64,000 nt of DNA from Ricinus communis (Eukaryota; Streptophyta; Magnoliopsida; Malpighiales; Euphorbiaceae). Where the stretch lies: positions 14,634,001 through 14,698,000 of the forward strand of contig NC_063260.1 in the NCBI RefSeq assembly GCF_019578655.1, in the 5' to 3' direction. Positions 12,805 to 25,860 of the stretch are shown one piece after another. Position numbers and translations under genes: made by a program. The notes under the pieces were generated by a model. That model did not search any database. It was given only the letters and a program-made list of their open reading frames with translations, and was not told the origin of the DNA. Each line of letters opens with the position of its first letter. Within the stretch, counting starts at the first letter, position 1.

Positions 12805-14150
12805 TAAGAGAAGCTGATTTAAGTGTGTGTCTATCTTTAATTTTATCATTTAATGGATGGTTCTTGCATAACTACACTTTCATACATAATACGCTTTGGT
12901 CACTATAGCCTCGAAAGCATCGGTTATTAGTTTTTTGGTTCCACTCGAACCCTAAAATTGCAACATCGGCTAACCATCACTCATGAGTAATGCGTGGATT
13001 TCCTTTGTTGTATGGACCCTTGAGTAAAGAAAAAAAGCCAAGGAAGAGCACTTTTTTACTTATAGGAGCTTTTTATCCTATGCCTAAGACTTAGCTTACG
13101 GTAATGACAGTAGTAACCTCCCTTAGGAACCTTAATACTTGCTATTTGAAATGTCTTTTCTTTTGAGTACTTAAGCCTGCATATTGGGAAACCTTGGTCC
13201 AAAGACACGTTGAATCAGACCCTAGGCTCAAAATATGTAGACTTCATACTTATATTGAAAAACTGTGAGTTAAAGTCATATAATCAACTGTTTCTGTGTC
13301 ATGTCTAAATTAAATACATTGTTAATTGATTAATAATAATAATTATTACTCTTAGCATTATTATTATAAATTTTATTTTTGTTATTATTGATACCATTAT
13401 TAATATTATTACCTTGCTATCATATTTACTGTTATTTTAATATTATTATTGTTATTACATCTGATTTTCAAGTTTGCTATACTTGAGGCTATTAAATTTT
13501 AATTTTTAATATGTTATTGAATTAATTATATTTGCTTATGCTTATGTTATTTATAGTTATTATTAGTGGTTTAATTGTGACATCTAGATGAGGCGACAGT
13601 AGAACATGCCACCTGATGGGTTGTATCAGGATCGTGTGCGCACTGGTATTAATCAGAGACAGGTAATAAATATTATTTTTTGGGTTTTGCCTGGTCGAGT
13701 ATAACTCTCTAGGCTGCGAAAGTTTGACTGCCAGAGGAAGGTCCATAGTCAAGCGTTGCTCTAGGCACAGGCTTATTTGGGTATCAAGTGTCCAGGCTGG
13801 ATCTAGGACCCTAGTTGAGCTTCGTTCTCTAGGTGTCAAACCTATTGGATTAAGAGAGCCAAAAGGCTATCAAAATTGGGGTTAGGGTTCTGCTAAAGCA
13901 CTCGTCCTATAAGTATTTAAATTGTATTTTTCTGAATTATAGCATGACATGTGTTTTAATATAATATGATATATTATTCTGATTAATAAATATTTTACTA
14001 AGGAGACTGTAATTATTATAGGATTATATGATTTTAACTTACTCTCAAGGTTGACAATCTCAATTTTAATTTTTCAAGTGATAGTTAGGTTCTCAGCCGT
14101 CTTTCGTTGACAGGCCGACTTTCTTCTCCTTCGAGTCTATTGTAATTAAT

Positions 14151-15719
14151 TTCTACTTTTGTATTTTGAATTATTTCAAATTCTAGACTTTCTGCAGTAG
14201 TATACCTGATATATTATGTTTGATTCTAAATATATGTCATTTACAAGTCTCTAACTGGATGCTAACAAACATCCCACATCTTCATGTACTTTTAATTCTA
14301 TTTTGGGATATTATGGCATATTTTCTAAGACAAACATCTTCGTGTCATCAAAATATACTAGTTATTATAAAAAAAAATTGTACTATCATTCAATTTATAA
14401 ATATTAAATATAAAGATATAAAATAAAAATGATAAATCCATCTCATTTAGTTGCTCTCACAATGAATACAAATTAAAACAATATTTTTCGATATCTTCTT
14501 AAATATACTTTTAACATCTTTTTAAATGATATATTAAAAGAGTTCGTATAGATAAAAAAATTTGAAAAGAAAAGTCATAAAAAAAATTAGTAAAAATAAA
14601 ATTTGCTTTAAAAACCGTCAAGAAAGAAAAAAAAAATTAGACCTACTACAATTGACAGAAAAATTTAATCAAATCGATCAATTCAATTAACGTTTAGATA
14701 TGAATTTTTTACAAAAAGAAAAACTATCGGACGGATGTTTTAATCGAGCTAATTTTTCTCAATTTTTTAACTTTTCCTAGGGATATTTTATTAACAGAAA
14801 GTTTGTGATTAATGAATAAGTTTCTCAATTAATTGAACTGACAATTTTTTAATTGTGATTAAAAATATTTTAAATCAAAACCTACCGATTTATTTATTTC
14901 TTTTTAACCAAACCGTGATCACCGTCAGTTTTTTTTATCATTCATTATGTAAATAAAAAGAAAATGCAAAGAGTCAGGTTACATGTTCATTTTTGACATC
15001 CCTTGTGTGTGATTGCAACCCCTTTAACATAAAGATTCTCATAACAGAACATCTGATGCCTGTACCTGAAAATCAAGGGGAATCATAGATGACAGAGCAT
15101 CTGGCTCATTCTCAACCCAGAAGCATATCTCAAATTTTATCAGGAAATTATTCACAGCCAGGAGCCATCTTCCGAAGAAAAGATGCATCCTTGCAGGTTT
15201 CACGCAATAAGAGAATAATAGCAAATTAAGATAGATTCTTTCTTTTTTTGTGCTGTAGAAAGACAATAAAGACAATTATAAATAAGATGTATAACTAAGA
15301 TAGAGAAAACATAACAGTGCCCATTTTCAAGGAATCAAATATGAACACAGTACCTGTGGAGGAGCACACAGGCTTCTAGTTTCTTTCTAAATGCACTCTC
15401 CACATTACGTTAAACTGATTTATAAATACAATAGATGGTAAAACAGATCATATGTTGATCAGTTTATGCGAAAATCGCAAGTGAACATGAGATCATAAGC
15501 TACCATTGGTGGCACAACTTTTATGATTCCCTGCAATGATAACGATCTAAATCTTAGAAAATGCGTGGTGACCAACAGAATTGGCGATGCAAGAATCAGA
15601 TTTGGCAGTATAAGAAGTGCACACAGTTGAGAAGCAACCCCTGCCAGACTTGATCTCGCAAAGCTCATGAAAGAGTGAGAAGTACCTTCACTCAACAGTT
15701 CATCTCCTCCATCCATGTG
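14151..15719. other. Intergenic AT-rich DNA and 3' flank of the MAIL1-like gene
   Basis: 14151-15000 shows no gene. 15000-15719 is less AT-rich and lies directly downstream of the stop codon of the minus-strand gene, so it is probably its 3' untranslated region. On the minus strand, 15716-15459 is an open frame starting with Met a few bases after the stop, but its protein resembles nothing I know, and I treat it as untranslated. Confidence 0.5.
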
Positions 15720-18700
15720 CTACTTGACATCCTTGCTAGGTTCATTAGATGACCCTGGAACAACCTCCAATACAACTTGTGTTGTTTGTGGAAGACTCAC
15801 ACCAGTAACAGGAGAAAGATTCAAGTCATTAATCTCGTGAGCTATATCAGTATCATTTGAGTCAGCAACCTTGTTTGCATCCTGATTCTCTCCTTTGCCT
15901 GTAGCATGATAAGACTCTGATTGTTCACCTTCTACAGCCGCATGGTGCAGTTGTGGATCATCAAACTCACCATCAGGCTGACTGGACTCTGCTCGTTCAC
16001 ATTCACCTACAGTATGATATGACTTTGACTGTTCATCTTCTACAGCAGCATGGTGTGGTTGTGAATCATCAAACTCACCGTCAAGCTGAGTCAACTCTAC
16101 CCCTCCAGCTTCGCCCGCAGCACAACAAGATCCTGGTTGTTCACCTTCTACAGCTGCATGACCTAGCTGTGAATCATTGAATTCACCATCAGCATGGCAT
16201 GGTTGTGAATCATCAAACTCACCATCAGCATGGCATGGTTGTGAACCTCCACCCTCATCAGCTGCAGGAAGTTGCTCCAGTTGATAATCCTTGCTAGTGT
16301 CACAAGTTGAATGCATCAAATTATCCTGGCCAGCTGCATTCTGAATTTCATATTCAAAATCCTCACCATCTGCATTGCATTTTACTCTATCCTTTCTCTT
16401 GTGCTTCCGGCTTGTCTTCTTGCTCGACTTCTTTCTTGCTTTCTCCTTTTTCCTCGCCTTTTTCCCAAGTTTATTATGTAAATGTTCAACCTGACTAATA
16501 GCAACCTGATGACTAAAAGCATGACAATGGCAACATAAATGCAATGGATCAGCCCTGAATGCTGCACTATAAAAATGAACTGGGTTCACCTCCCTAGTTG
16601 TAAAATATTGTATTGATTCCTCTTTCCTTTTACGTTTACCCTTAGACTTGGTGTTCCTTCTTACCCGCTCCTTTTCCCTTTTTCTTTTGCCAAGCTCAAC
16701 TTGAGGAGCGGCTAACGCTGCTGGTGCAGCAACAGCTGTGATTGCAGATGCACTTCCAACCTGGTCGCCCAAACAATCATGTACGATAGCCCTGATCCTT
16801 GATATTGACTCCATTTGCATCGGATCCAATCCTTCAGTTGCAAACGTATCTGCTATATGTGCAATATCTCTTAAGCTAGAATTCTGTAAAAGGTTCAAAA
16901 GTAGAAGGTAAAACATGTTCAGTAATTTGTATCAACTAGAAAAGATCAATTAAATAAACTTGGAATTACCATTCTCTTCTTTTTGGTTCTGAACTTTACT
17001 GTTCTCTGGATCTGAGGCAAGGGAGACAGTGGCCTTCCTACAAACTTACGTGTAATCTTTAAATACCAATTCATGTATTCAATTTCATCAACGCCATCAT
17101 CATCTTGCACAATATGGTGGTAACGGGCTGACCATTCATTAAGCTCTGATTCCATTTTCCCTGAGAGATGTATCCCACTGTCAACTCCACGACTCTTTCT
17201 CTCCCAGTGCTGCACATCTTTTGGGATTCCTTGATGCATGCCATGTTGCCTTAAACAACGATCTGGGAGGTGTCTTTCTGCCTTGTCAAAGCAGATTAGC
17301 ATTGTTTTTGATCTACCAAGAATCAGACTACTTCTGACATTTTCTGGTATTAATGTACTGTCAATATTATTGTAAGGTAGCCACTCCACCTGCATTGCAA
17401 CAACTCATCAACTAAAATTTGAGCAATATCTATAACCCATACAGTTTTATAGAAAAGGGCATTATTTTTGGACTAGACACTGAGATGTATTGCATGATAT
17501 AGAAAAATCTTACATCACTTGGATTTAGGGAGTCCAATGCCTTACGATAAAAGACTATGTCACGTTTCACTGTTGCAGCACTTTGTTTTCCCTTCCACCA
17601 GTGTACAAATGGAAAACAATCACGAACTGGATCCTGATAGAACTTTGGCTGAGCAATATTAAGGTGAAAATAACTCCAACACTGCAGATCAATAAAGGAA
17701 ACATTAATATTTCAATGCTATTATCAAGATAGCAAGTTATCAGTTAATTAATGGATTTATCCACCCACCACCTACAGCAAGTGGTATAGGGAAAAACTTT
17801 GCAGTAAAATGAATTCAGTTCATTACAAATCAATGTGTCAAAAGAATCGTTCATTTGTTGCTTTCTTCTAGGAAAATTTCAAGGATTAGAATAAAAAAAA
17901 CATGCTAATGTATTTTATGGACCTCTTTCTTTTTCCATATTCCAGTTGGCACAATGTCCATAGTCCATTTACCCTTATCTCCTGAAACTGACAACTATTC
18001 AGTATAGGAGTTGATGAAAGCTAGAAATAAAGCACATTTGAGCATGTAAACCTAATAGATAGCAAAAGGTAAGTACAAAGTTTACATTTAGTTGTGTTGC
18101 CTTCCAAATTCTAACACAATTGAACTAAATTTTGGCGGTTGAGCCACATATAGATGGTATCAAGAATGTTGATGAAATAATTAAAACTATTACATCAACT
18201 TTGAGCAGATCACAAGCTACTATCTAAAGGTAAGTCCACATGTGTTCTTATACCTCCAGTGTCCTCAAGATAGACAATCTCAATATGCAATAATATAATA
18301 AGTGTATGATGAATGGGATACCATTTTAATGATCAAAAGTATAAAAAGAAATAACATAAAAGTAACCTATAGAAACTTATGCACTAGAATAACAAAAGAA
18401 AATGCCCAAAATTATATCCATAAAAGACAAACAGGGGAAAGAAGAAGTGTTAGCTTTTTTGCGTACCCATATGCCATAGGTTCAATCATAGTGAGAAACC
18501 AAATCAAAGGGCCAAACTCTGTCCAATAAGATGTACTTCCAAGTAATTGAATGTAGATAAATAAGATTGATGTTTGATTTCAGTTACAAGATACAAAACT
18601 TCAGTTTATAAACTTAATTTTGAACTCCAAATCAGCTGTTTTAACCTGGGTTTCCTGTATGTTTTCTTCTTTACTAGTACATTAGCCTCCTTCCATCATG

Positions 18701-19766
18701 TCCTTCAATAACTATAGCATGTTCAATTTGGGGAAACAAAATCTCTAAGGTTTTACCTCATAGTATTAACTACCTCTTTATTCTAGTTTTTGCTGAGATA
18801 GAAAAACCATGTTGAGGTCAATATGGCCTTTGCCAGCCCCTAAAACCAAAGATACATCCATTTGAGCAAATCATAGAAAGCAAACGTGCAAACCTGTAGT
18901 AGTGTTAAACAACCGCTGATGGTACTTTGTGATTTAAGAGTTGCTCTGCCAAGTGCTCTATATAAAAAAGCCAACGCTGCTGCACCCCATGCATAGTTCC
19001 CTGCTTTTTCAAAATCCTCAAAAAGTGGGAGGTACATAATAGGGACTTTATTCCCAGTAGTAGTTGAAAATATTGTGCTCCCTACAAGGTACAAAAGGTA
19101 AGCACGTGTGTGACGCTCAATCTCTTCTAGTGGTGCATCCTCAGGACACTGGGAAAAATACTCTTTCAGCCAACTTAGTTTTACCATCCCACCGCTCATG
19201 TATCCAGCATCAGGGACTTTTCCTAGAAACTTCTCGCAAATTGGTTTGCATGAAGTATAAGTTACACCTAGAACAGGTTCTCCATCAATTGCCAGCCCAA
19301 GCAACAAAGCTACATCTTCCAGTGTTATAGTCATTTCTCCAACCCTCAAATGAAAGGTATTTGTTTCTTTCCTCCACCTCTCAATAAGGGCAGAAATGAG
19401 TGGATTGTCTAGACTAATAGAAGGAATCCTTCTTAAATAACCAAATCCAGCCATCTCCACCTGCTCAATCTGTTTCTGTGTAAGCCTCCATTCACCCAAC
19501 TTTGAAGTGTGTTCATGACATCTCAGGACACCACGTTCCTATAGCATGTTGTAATAAATTTGTAAATAAAAAGCACTGATGAAATGAAGAGGGAAGGAAT
19601 TTTTAGCTACAAGCTATACCTGTCCATCCCATACTGCTGAGGAGACATGGTTCTCTTGATCATATAGCACAGAAGCATCAACTGGTCCAGGATTGCTCGC
19701 ATTCTCATCCATTAGTAATATAGAACCATCAGCAGGTTCACAACTGGTTACACCAATCTCCTCCAT
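15720..19766 (-). CDS. MAIL1: Plant mobile domain protein, MAIN-LIKE 1 (MAIL1) type; five exons
   Basis: Exons (minus): 19766-19620, 19538-18894, 17681-17514, 17389-16970, 16883-15720; all junctions are GT-AG and all exons are multiples of three, giving 847 residues. Exons 2-4 encode the plant mobile domain: GEWRLTQKQIEQVEMAGFGY, then RWRKETNTFHL, LEDVALLLGL, RAYLLYLVGSTIFS, WGAAALAFLYRAL, then LGRSKTMLICFDKAERHLPD and KMESELNEW, in the order of Arabidopsis MAIL1/MAIN. These nuclear proteins keep meristem cells alive and act in transposon and gene silencing with PP7-like phosphatases. Exon 5 starts with a short helical stretch, then VELGKRKREKERVRR (about 522-536, a family signature) and a second Lys/Arg block (about 600-628), both likely nuclear signals. 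The remaining tail is long, acidic and repetitive (36-residue period) and longer than in the roughly 500-residue Arabidopsis protein. MAIL1 rather than MAIN is chosen from the basic motif after the domain. Residues about 551-600 are odd (Cys/His-rich) and could be a retained intron segment. Confidence 0.88.
15864..16226 (-). repeat. In-frame tandem repeats in the last exon of the MAIL1-like gene
   Basis: The motif DGEFDDSQP begins at residues 680, 692, 728 and 764. From 692 onward the spacing is exactly 36 residues (108 bases), with each unit reading DGEFxDxQxxHAAVExEQ followed by an SYHAxGE-like half. The first two motifs are only 12 residues apart, so a partial unit has been duplicated again. 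Units keep frame and acidic character though the DNA has diverged. Confidence 0.9.
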
Positions 19767-22700
19767 GACTACCACCAAAAAGAGCTTAAAAAAAAAAAAA
19801 GCACGAAGCTTCAATTTTCTAATTATGAGGAATGTAAATTTAGAATGTAAACATGTTATATATGCAAATCCACACATGATTTTATATGTTGAAACACATT
19901 GACCACCTTATAATTTAGTTTTACACAGGCTTCAGATATTTTGATGGTTTTATAATGCATAGCTAGACTTGATATCATCCTGTTTGCTGCTTGCATATAC
20001 AGTTAAAATGTGAAGTCAAGTTACAGCATGATTGAAGGATGTAGATAGACCACGACTACGCATTATAACTGCACAATGTGCAACTCAATAAGAGTCAAAG
20101 CTTTGTCTAGGTATAAAAACTGAACCTAATGAACAAAAGCTATCATCCAAGAGTTAAAACAAAGTAGAAGTTTCTGTATCAATTCAATACTCCTGGAATA
20201 GATACGGTTTTTCAGGAAAATTACTCAAAATGTTCAAGCTTCCTCACAATCAGTGCCTTAAGAAAGAACATTTCTTACATAGGAAAGTTACTTCAGAACT
20301 GAAACATCAATATATAGTTAGATAAGAAACTTAGAAAAAGAAAAGGACAACTTTACAATTGATATAGTCAATCATCTTTATCATTAACATATCATAAAGT
20401 TATCAATTTATTTGAGTAATTTAAGAAAAATTGTAAAAATTATTGTTTTGAAGTCTCTGTTCAATTATGCTTGCATATTTTATACAAGTACAGATTCAAG
20501 ACAAAAAGCCTGACTCGTTAATAGCTGATGTTTCTCAATAATTAAACCTAAATCATAATACATGGACCAAAAAGCCTAATTTTGTGGATAGATTTGTCAA
20601 TAAAACCTAAAATTTCTTTCTTTCTGTGACCAATTATAACAAACTCTGCGAATCTGATTTAACAAAAGTGGACAGGAATTGAGGAATGAAGAGATTGAAA
20701 AGGCTAACCTTTGAACAGAGAAAGACACGAGAGAGGAATCAGCCAAACGACGACTCACTTCTCTCAACCATGAAACCTGAGAGCTGTTTGATCTGGATAA
20801 CCCTTAAAAACGACGGTGTCGTACGTCTGCGCTATGCCTATTCTTGTATGTGGGGAGAAGGTCTAATTTTGCCCCTCGTGTTTAGCCCGAAAGTCATATT
20901 GGCCACTCAAGTTTTTGGATAAAGTACAAAACAATACCTTATATTTGACATTTTTACTCTTAAAGGACTATGGAATATTTCGTGACAAAAATACCTTGTA
21001 ATTTAATTTTCTCATATTTTAATAGGGTAAAGTTTTAAAAACTACGCTATAGTTTGGCACTTTTATACTTAAGAGATAAAAGTATTTTTTGTATCAAAGG
21101 GTAACATGTGTTTTATTTTTAAGGTATTTTTAAGTACATTTAATATTTTTCTCAAAAGAAATATAAATTTTTAATAACATACATATATTTAAGTAATTTA
21201 ACATTCGATTAGATATTTTATAATCATAAAAAACTGTTATAAAATAATTTTTTTAATTTTAATTAAATTTAAGAAATAATTTCTTAAATAAAATTTCAAT
21301 ATATTTATAAATTCTATGATATATTGTTAGATGTCACATTGTTTATAAAATCATAATTTAGTTATAGTTCATGTTAAATACATGCAAAACTATATAAAAG
21401 ATAATATAAATATAAATCTGTACCTAAAAAATGCCAAAAAAAATAAAGTACGTGAAATTCCTTAATACGAAAAAATCTATATCTCTTAAGTAAAAAAGTG
21501 ACAAACCACAAGATAATTTTTTGAACTTTAACTTTTTTACTATTTTTAGATTTTTATGGTTCAATATAAGTGTAATACATATTTTTAATAGCAAAATTAA
21601 TTTTTGTGATTTAGCATACAACTAACTATATTCAACTCATATCAGATAATATATATATATGTGTGTGTATAAATTTTATTATAAATAATATTATAATATT
21701 CTTAAGAATATCTTGATAGTTGATTTGACGGTAAATCACTTATAAAATAATTTTATAATAAAAATTGATATATTATTATAAAAAAATAGTGATATTGAAT
21801 AATAGAATATTAATGTAAGAAAAATAAAACATAAGCATAATTTTCGTCAAAAATATAATTCTCTAAATGTAAAAGCACTAACCACAAAGTATATTTTTGT
21901 GTTTTTTTTTTTTTAAGTTTTTTTATATAAACATAGCAACTAAACTCTTCATATATTTTTTACCACACAATAATTAGGAATTTAAACTATTTTAATTCTT
22001 TTTAATACAATTATATTTTTATCTTTTTACCTCAAATTTGAAGATCAGAAATTCATTTAAATTCTCTTGGATTTAATATATGGTTGCTTTCAAGATTCAT
22101 CTAAAAGCTAAATCAACCTTTCCCTAATTTAAATTTTTTTTAAGTTTAAATCATAAGCTTCCAATTTCTATTACCATCATATAAAGAAAGAAAAGAAAGA
22201 GGGCATTTTATTGTGCACCGCCACCTATGCCATCATATAAAGCTCATCGTGTTTCTGCTGAAAATGACAAAACTTGTTGGGCGCTTCATAGATTCCTCAA
22301 GCCCAAGCTTTAAAAGCTCATTTAGGCTCATACAAAGAACTATCTTTGGACTTTGGAATCTAACTATATATTTTGGTGATCTTGGATTGCTGATGATGGT
22401 CTCATCGGTGGATTATTCTAAATTAGTTTTTTCTTCAGAGAAATTAAAGGTGAGTTCATGCTTGCAATAAAAAATTTGTTGCTTTTCTTGATTATTACTC
22501 TTAGTTGTTGATATTTGCTTGTGCTAACTGCTAAGCTGGTTTAAGAAAAAGGTGAATGTGAATCTCTATTTTTTTTAGTTGAGAAAACGTAGAGAAATTG
22601 AAAGGGATTAGAATTTTGAATTATGATTTTTCTGCATTTGCTTTTTTTTCATTTTATTAGTGTCGAAAATGCAAAATAATGAAAAAGGAGCAAAATTTTG

Positions 22701-22940
22701 CAAATTGAATATTGTATTTTGCATGACTTGAGATCTCGCGAGTATCTTCCTCTTTGATAAATGAGGAAAATGAAGAAAATCTAAAAATTTAATATTTAGA
22801 TTTTGCATTTTGTAGTAAATACTTGAAAATAACTTTTCGACATTTGTTAAGTGGGTAAAAGTCTCTTCGGTAACCTCACTTCTCCTCAGCAATGCATGGG
22901 AAACTAAGTACGAATATAGTATATTTTCCATCCAATGACT
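19767..22940. other. MAIL1 upstream region, then AT-rich intergenic DNA
   Basis: 19767-20900 is the upstream region of the MAIL1-like gene; a donor-like CAAAG/GTTAGCC on the minus strand near 20707 suggests a non-coding first exon around 20710-20830 with the promoter to its right. The stretch 20930-22200 is AT-rich with no gene, and contains sequences of the style of short non-autonomous elements (for example around 20930-21110, 'aaagtacaaaacaatacctta' and a related 'ggtaaagttttaaaaactacg'). 22210-22940 has only short unconvincing frames. Confidence 0.45.
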
Positions 22941-23579
22941 AGGTGACACCTATCACCACTGACTTGAAGAACCTTGAATTAGGCTTTAGCTATTTGTTAA
23001 GAGCAATATTGAAAAGTTTAAGTTCTACCTACATACTTAATTCTCTAAGTCATACCATCTCCCAAGCTTGACTTTGAAGGTATGGATAATGTCGACTTGC
23101 TTTAACTTACACAAACCTCGAGGTATAATCTATCTTCCAAGCTCGACTTTCGACCTAAGAGATTGGACTTTAAAGTGGTGATTGTGAGTTAACAATAAAT
23201 CTCTTTTAAATCAAGAGACATATCTCATAAAATATGAAATTGCTCTAACAGTTAATCAATGAAGCAAAGCTATTAAGTCCGACCTATAGGGAGTTCCCAC
23301 TTAAGCCTGAGTTATCTCAAATAACTAGCTAGAATGAGCTTGTTACCATTTATCATGACTGATCTCCTAAGATCAAGTCTCTTCCAGCCTCTAATCAATA
23401 AATGACTTCCGAAAAAATAGCCAACAAAGGCATTTGAGTCTGATAGAAGTAGGTGTCTAATCCTCATAATTTATGGAATTGATACTCCTCATTATTGACC
23501 AAGTACAATTTTACTATTCATAATATGCCATGCATAGTAACATTTTTCTCCTCTTTACTCTCTTATAAAAGGAAATAAT

Positions 23580-24095
23580 TCATCATTTTGAAGAGAGGAT
23601 TGATTACTTTGTGTCTCCAATAGAAATTAATATTTTCTCCCTCATTATTTTCTTTCTTCCTTAGCATAAATGCTCTCCCTTTTCTCTATAATTTCTCTAT
23701 AAATTCTATGTCCAATACAATGGACTATTTCCATAACAACCTTACATATTTCCCATAACCCTTAATGACTTAAGCATTGGTCTTTGGCCTCTAGCTAGAG
23801 ACTTTCTTTCTTGTGTAGGTCTTGCACTTAGAGACTTAGAGAAAGGAGACCTTAATCCTTTACATACTAAAGCCTGGAGATTTGTTATTTATAACAGAAG
23901 ATTATTATTTATCAACTCAAGCCTTGCCTTACTGACAATCTCTAAGAGCAATAGTTGGAGAAGAACCCAATCCCTTATCAATTCCATACATCGAGATGGC
24001 AAACCTCCAAGAGCAAAACCCAATAGTTGGAAGACAAACCATATTTCTCCCAATAGCATCATCTATGGGCAATGCCTTTATGAAATCTCATGAAA
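23580..24095 (+). repeat. Direct repeat, left copy
   Basis: Shared with 27368-27765: 'aatagaaattaat', 'attttctttctt', 'agcataaatg', 'tctctataaattctatgt', 'ggactatttccat', 'cttgtgtaggtcttgc', 'aatctctaagagcaa', 'ttggagaagaac' and 'caattccata', in the same order. Estimated well below 90 percent identical, with an insertion in the left copy around 23830-23930. Confidence 0.7.
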
Positions 24096-25609
24096 TTATT
24101 ATTTCTTCACCTTCACTTGTTCTTGTATTTATGATAAAATTTTTGTTAAGAGATTTATGGTTTCTTTATTCATATTTTTGCTCTAAAGTTTATTTCCTCA
24201 TTAAATGCTTATTTCCCCACTTTTATTTTATGTTGATTCTCTATCTTGAGGATTAAACTTCAAAAATCTCTTTAGAAATATCTTGGTGAGACTTCTTAAT
24301 GTTATTAATTCTCTTGATCCAATTTCTATTGAAAAGCTTACCATGCTTATATTAGAAAGAAAATGAAAATTTGTTCATTTTATTCTTGTTTCACTTTCTT
24401 CGTAGAGACTTTGTCTCCTCTCCAACCTACATTTATTAAGTCCTCACTCATAATTTTTTTTTTATTTGATACCCATTATAAATCCATAGAAAAGAGCTAG
24501 AAAGATACCATCCATTGAACACTTCTTGAAGACCACATTTGTCATACCTAACAATCTCAAATAATGATTAACGAGCAGTCTATTAAAGTTTGATGAAAAA
24601 GTGTTATTTTGAGTTGATGGTTTTTAAAGATATCATATAAAGAAATGAAAATGAATTAGCTAACCAAAAGTTCCAACTCCACTCAAGGGGGTACGGACAC
24701 ACCTGCGCGGATCTGATAGAAGGAATTTATCCATCCCCAAATCATGTGCAAAATTCGATCTCAAATATCTCACCCCAAAACATAAAAGATAACTTTGTTT
24801 TGATACCAATAAGTCCTTATTTTTAGTGAAAAAATCCAAAGTCCTAAAAAGTTTTAAAAGCTAGATTTTGAAATAGGTCTACCCAAAAAACACATTAGGT
24901 TTACCTTGTAAAGAAAAGTTGGTCTCTCACTTCCCCCACTGTCTTCAAGTCAAATCCAAAGCTCTAGATTAGGAAAGTAGCTTTCACATGCTTTCTTACC
25001 CTTTAGGTTTTATCATCTCAACATCCAATCTTTGAGAGTGGCAAATTCTAATCTTTAGGGTAGGATAAGTTTGCTTCGACACATGCATTAACTAGGTCAT
25101 CTGACAAATGAAAAATATGAACCCTACTATTTAAGGAGATTGTCATTTTGCCATCATTATCGACCTCAAGGATTGTATGCCAGTTTTAGACAATGGAAAC
25201 TACCAGCTCATTATCTAAAGAAAAATGAAATGCCTCTGTTTAGATCTATATAGCACATTGACATATGACTTCCCTTTGGTTGGTGCATCATCCAAAGGTA
25301 TGCTATCAACAGGTCTAACTAGATCAAACTTGTCACCATTGTCAAATGAAACGTACTATTATATTTTGGTCTTTTCTCCAACCTCATAGAGCTCTAAGCT
25401 TAGTATAAGCATAACTAGAGATGCAATAATTTGCTCTTTAATGTTACTGTGATATACCTTATTAACCTGATAATATTGTGAGTCATCCAGGATAATTACC
25501 GCCTTCTAGATAAAGTTTATCTTACTTCAATCTCTTGAATTTATCTCACAATTACTATTTTGCTAAAGTGTATGATTTTTGCCTAGTTTTTTCACGCCTC
25601 TACTATTTC

Positions 25610-25860
25610 CCATGTTGAAAGACCTAATCTCTGATCTTTCTTAAGTTGAAAGGTCTGACCTTTGGTCTTTCCCTAATGTTGAGTTTTTACCCAGTTGAAA
25701 AACTTAACCACTAGTCTTTCCTAAGTTTAAAGGCTTAACCTTTACTCGACTTGAAACATCAACCTCTTTATGTCCTCTTAAATTGAAAGACTTGATAAAC
25801 CTCTTTTAGTTAAATCTTAAGGCTTATTCCTAAGTTGGAATATTTGACCTTTATGATATT
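25610..25860. repeat. Degenerate tandem array of a ~45-60 bp unit
   Basis: The pattern (a)agttgaaaggtctgacc-tttggtctttcc-taa recurs about five times with many changes: near 25613, 25643, 25693, 25728 and 25785. Unit length varies. It sits inside the non-coding block between the two direct repeats. Confidence 0.6.

Larger units (their letters stand above)
10624..14150 (+). mobile_element. Left part of a Tat/Ogre-like LTR retrotransposon (5' LTR and untranslated leader), decayed
   Basis: Seen: a promoter-like TATAAATAG at 11285-11293; downstream text in the style of an LTR R-U5 region; an LTR-like end ...CCCACA at about 12785; and immediately after it an 18-nt sequence at 12787-12804 that matches, with two C-to-T/G-to-A type changes, the tRNA-Arg primer-binding site (TGGCGACTCCACTGGGGA) I know from Tat/Ogre Ty3-gypsy elements. 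No gag or pol reading frame is recognisable to the right, and no second LTR was found in the window. The left limit (TGTCAGCTCC at 10624) and right limit are guesses. Confidence 0.4.

Noticed and set aside
15459..15716. Open frame on the minus strand starting with Met just after the MAIL1-like stop codon
   Set aside because: Its protein matches no family I know, it lies where the 3' untranslated region must be, and no splice link to the main gene was needed or seen.
16307..16567. Frames on both strands within MAIL1 exon 5
   Set aside because: Shadows of the basic Lys/Arg-rich and Cys/His-rich parts of the real frame.
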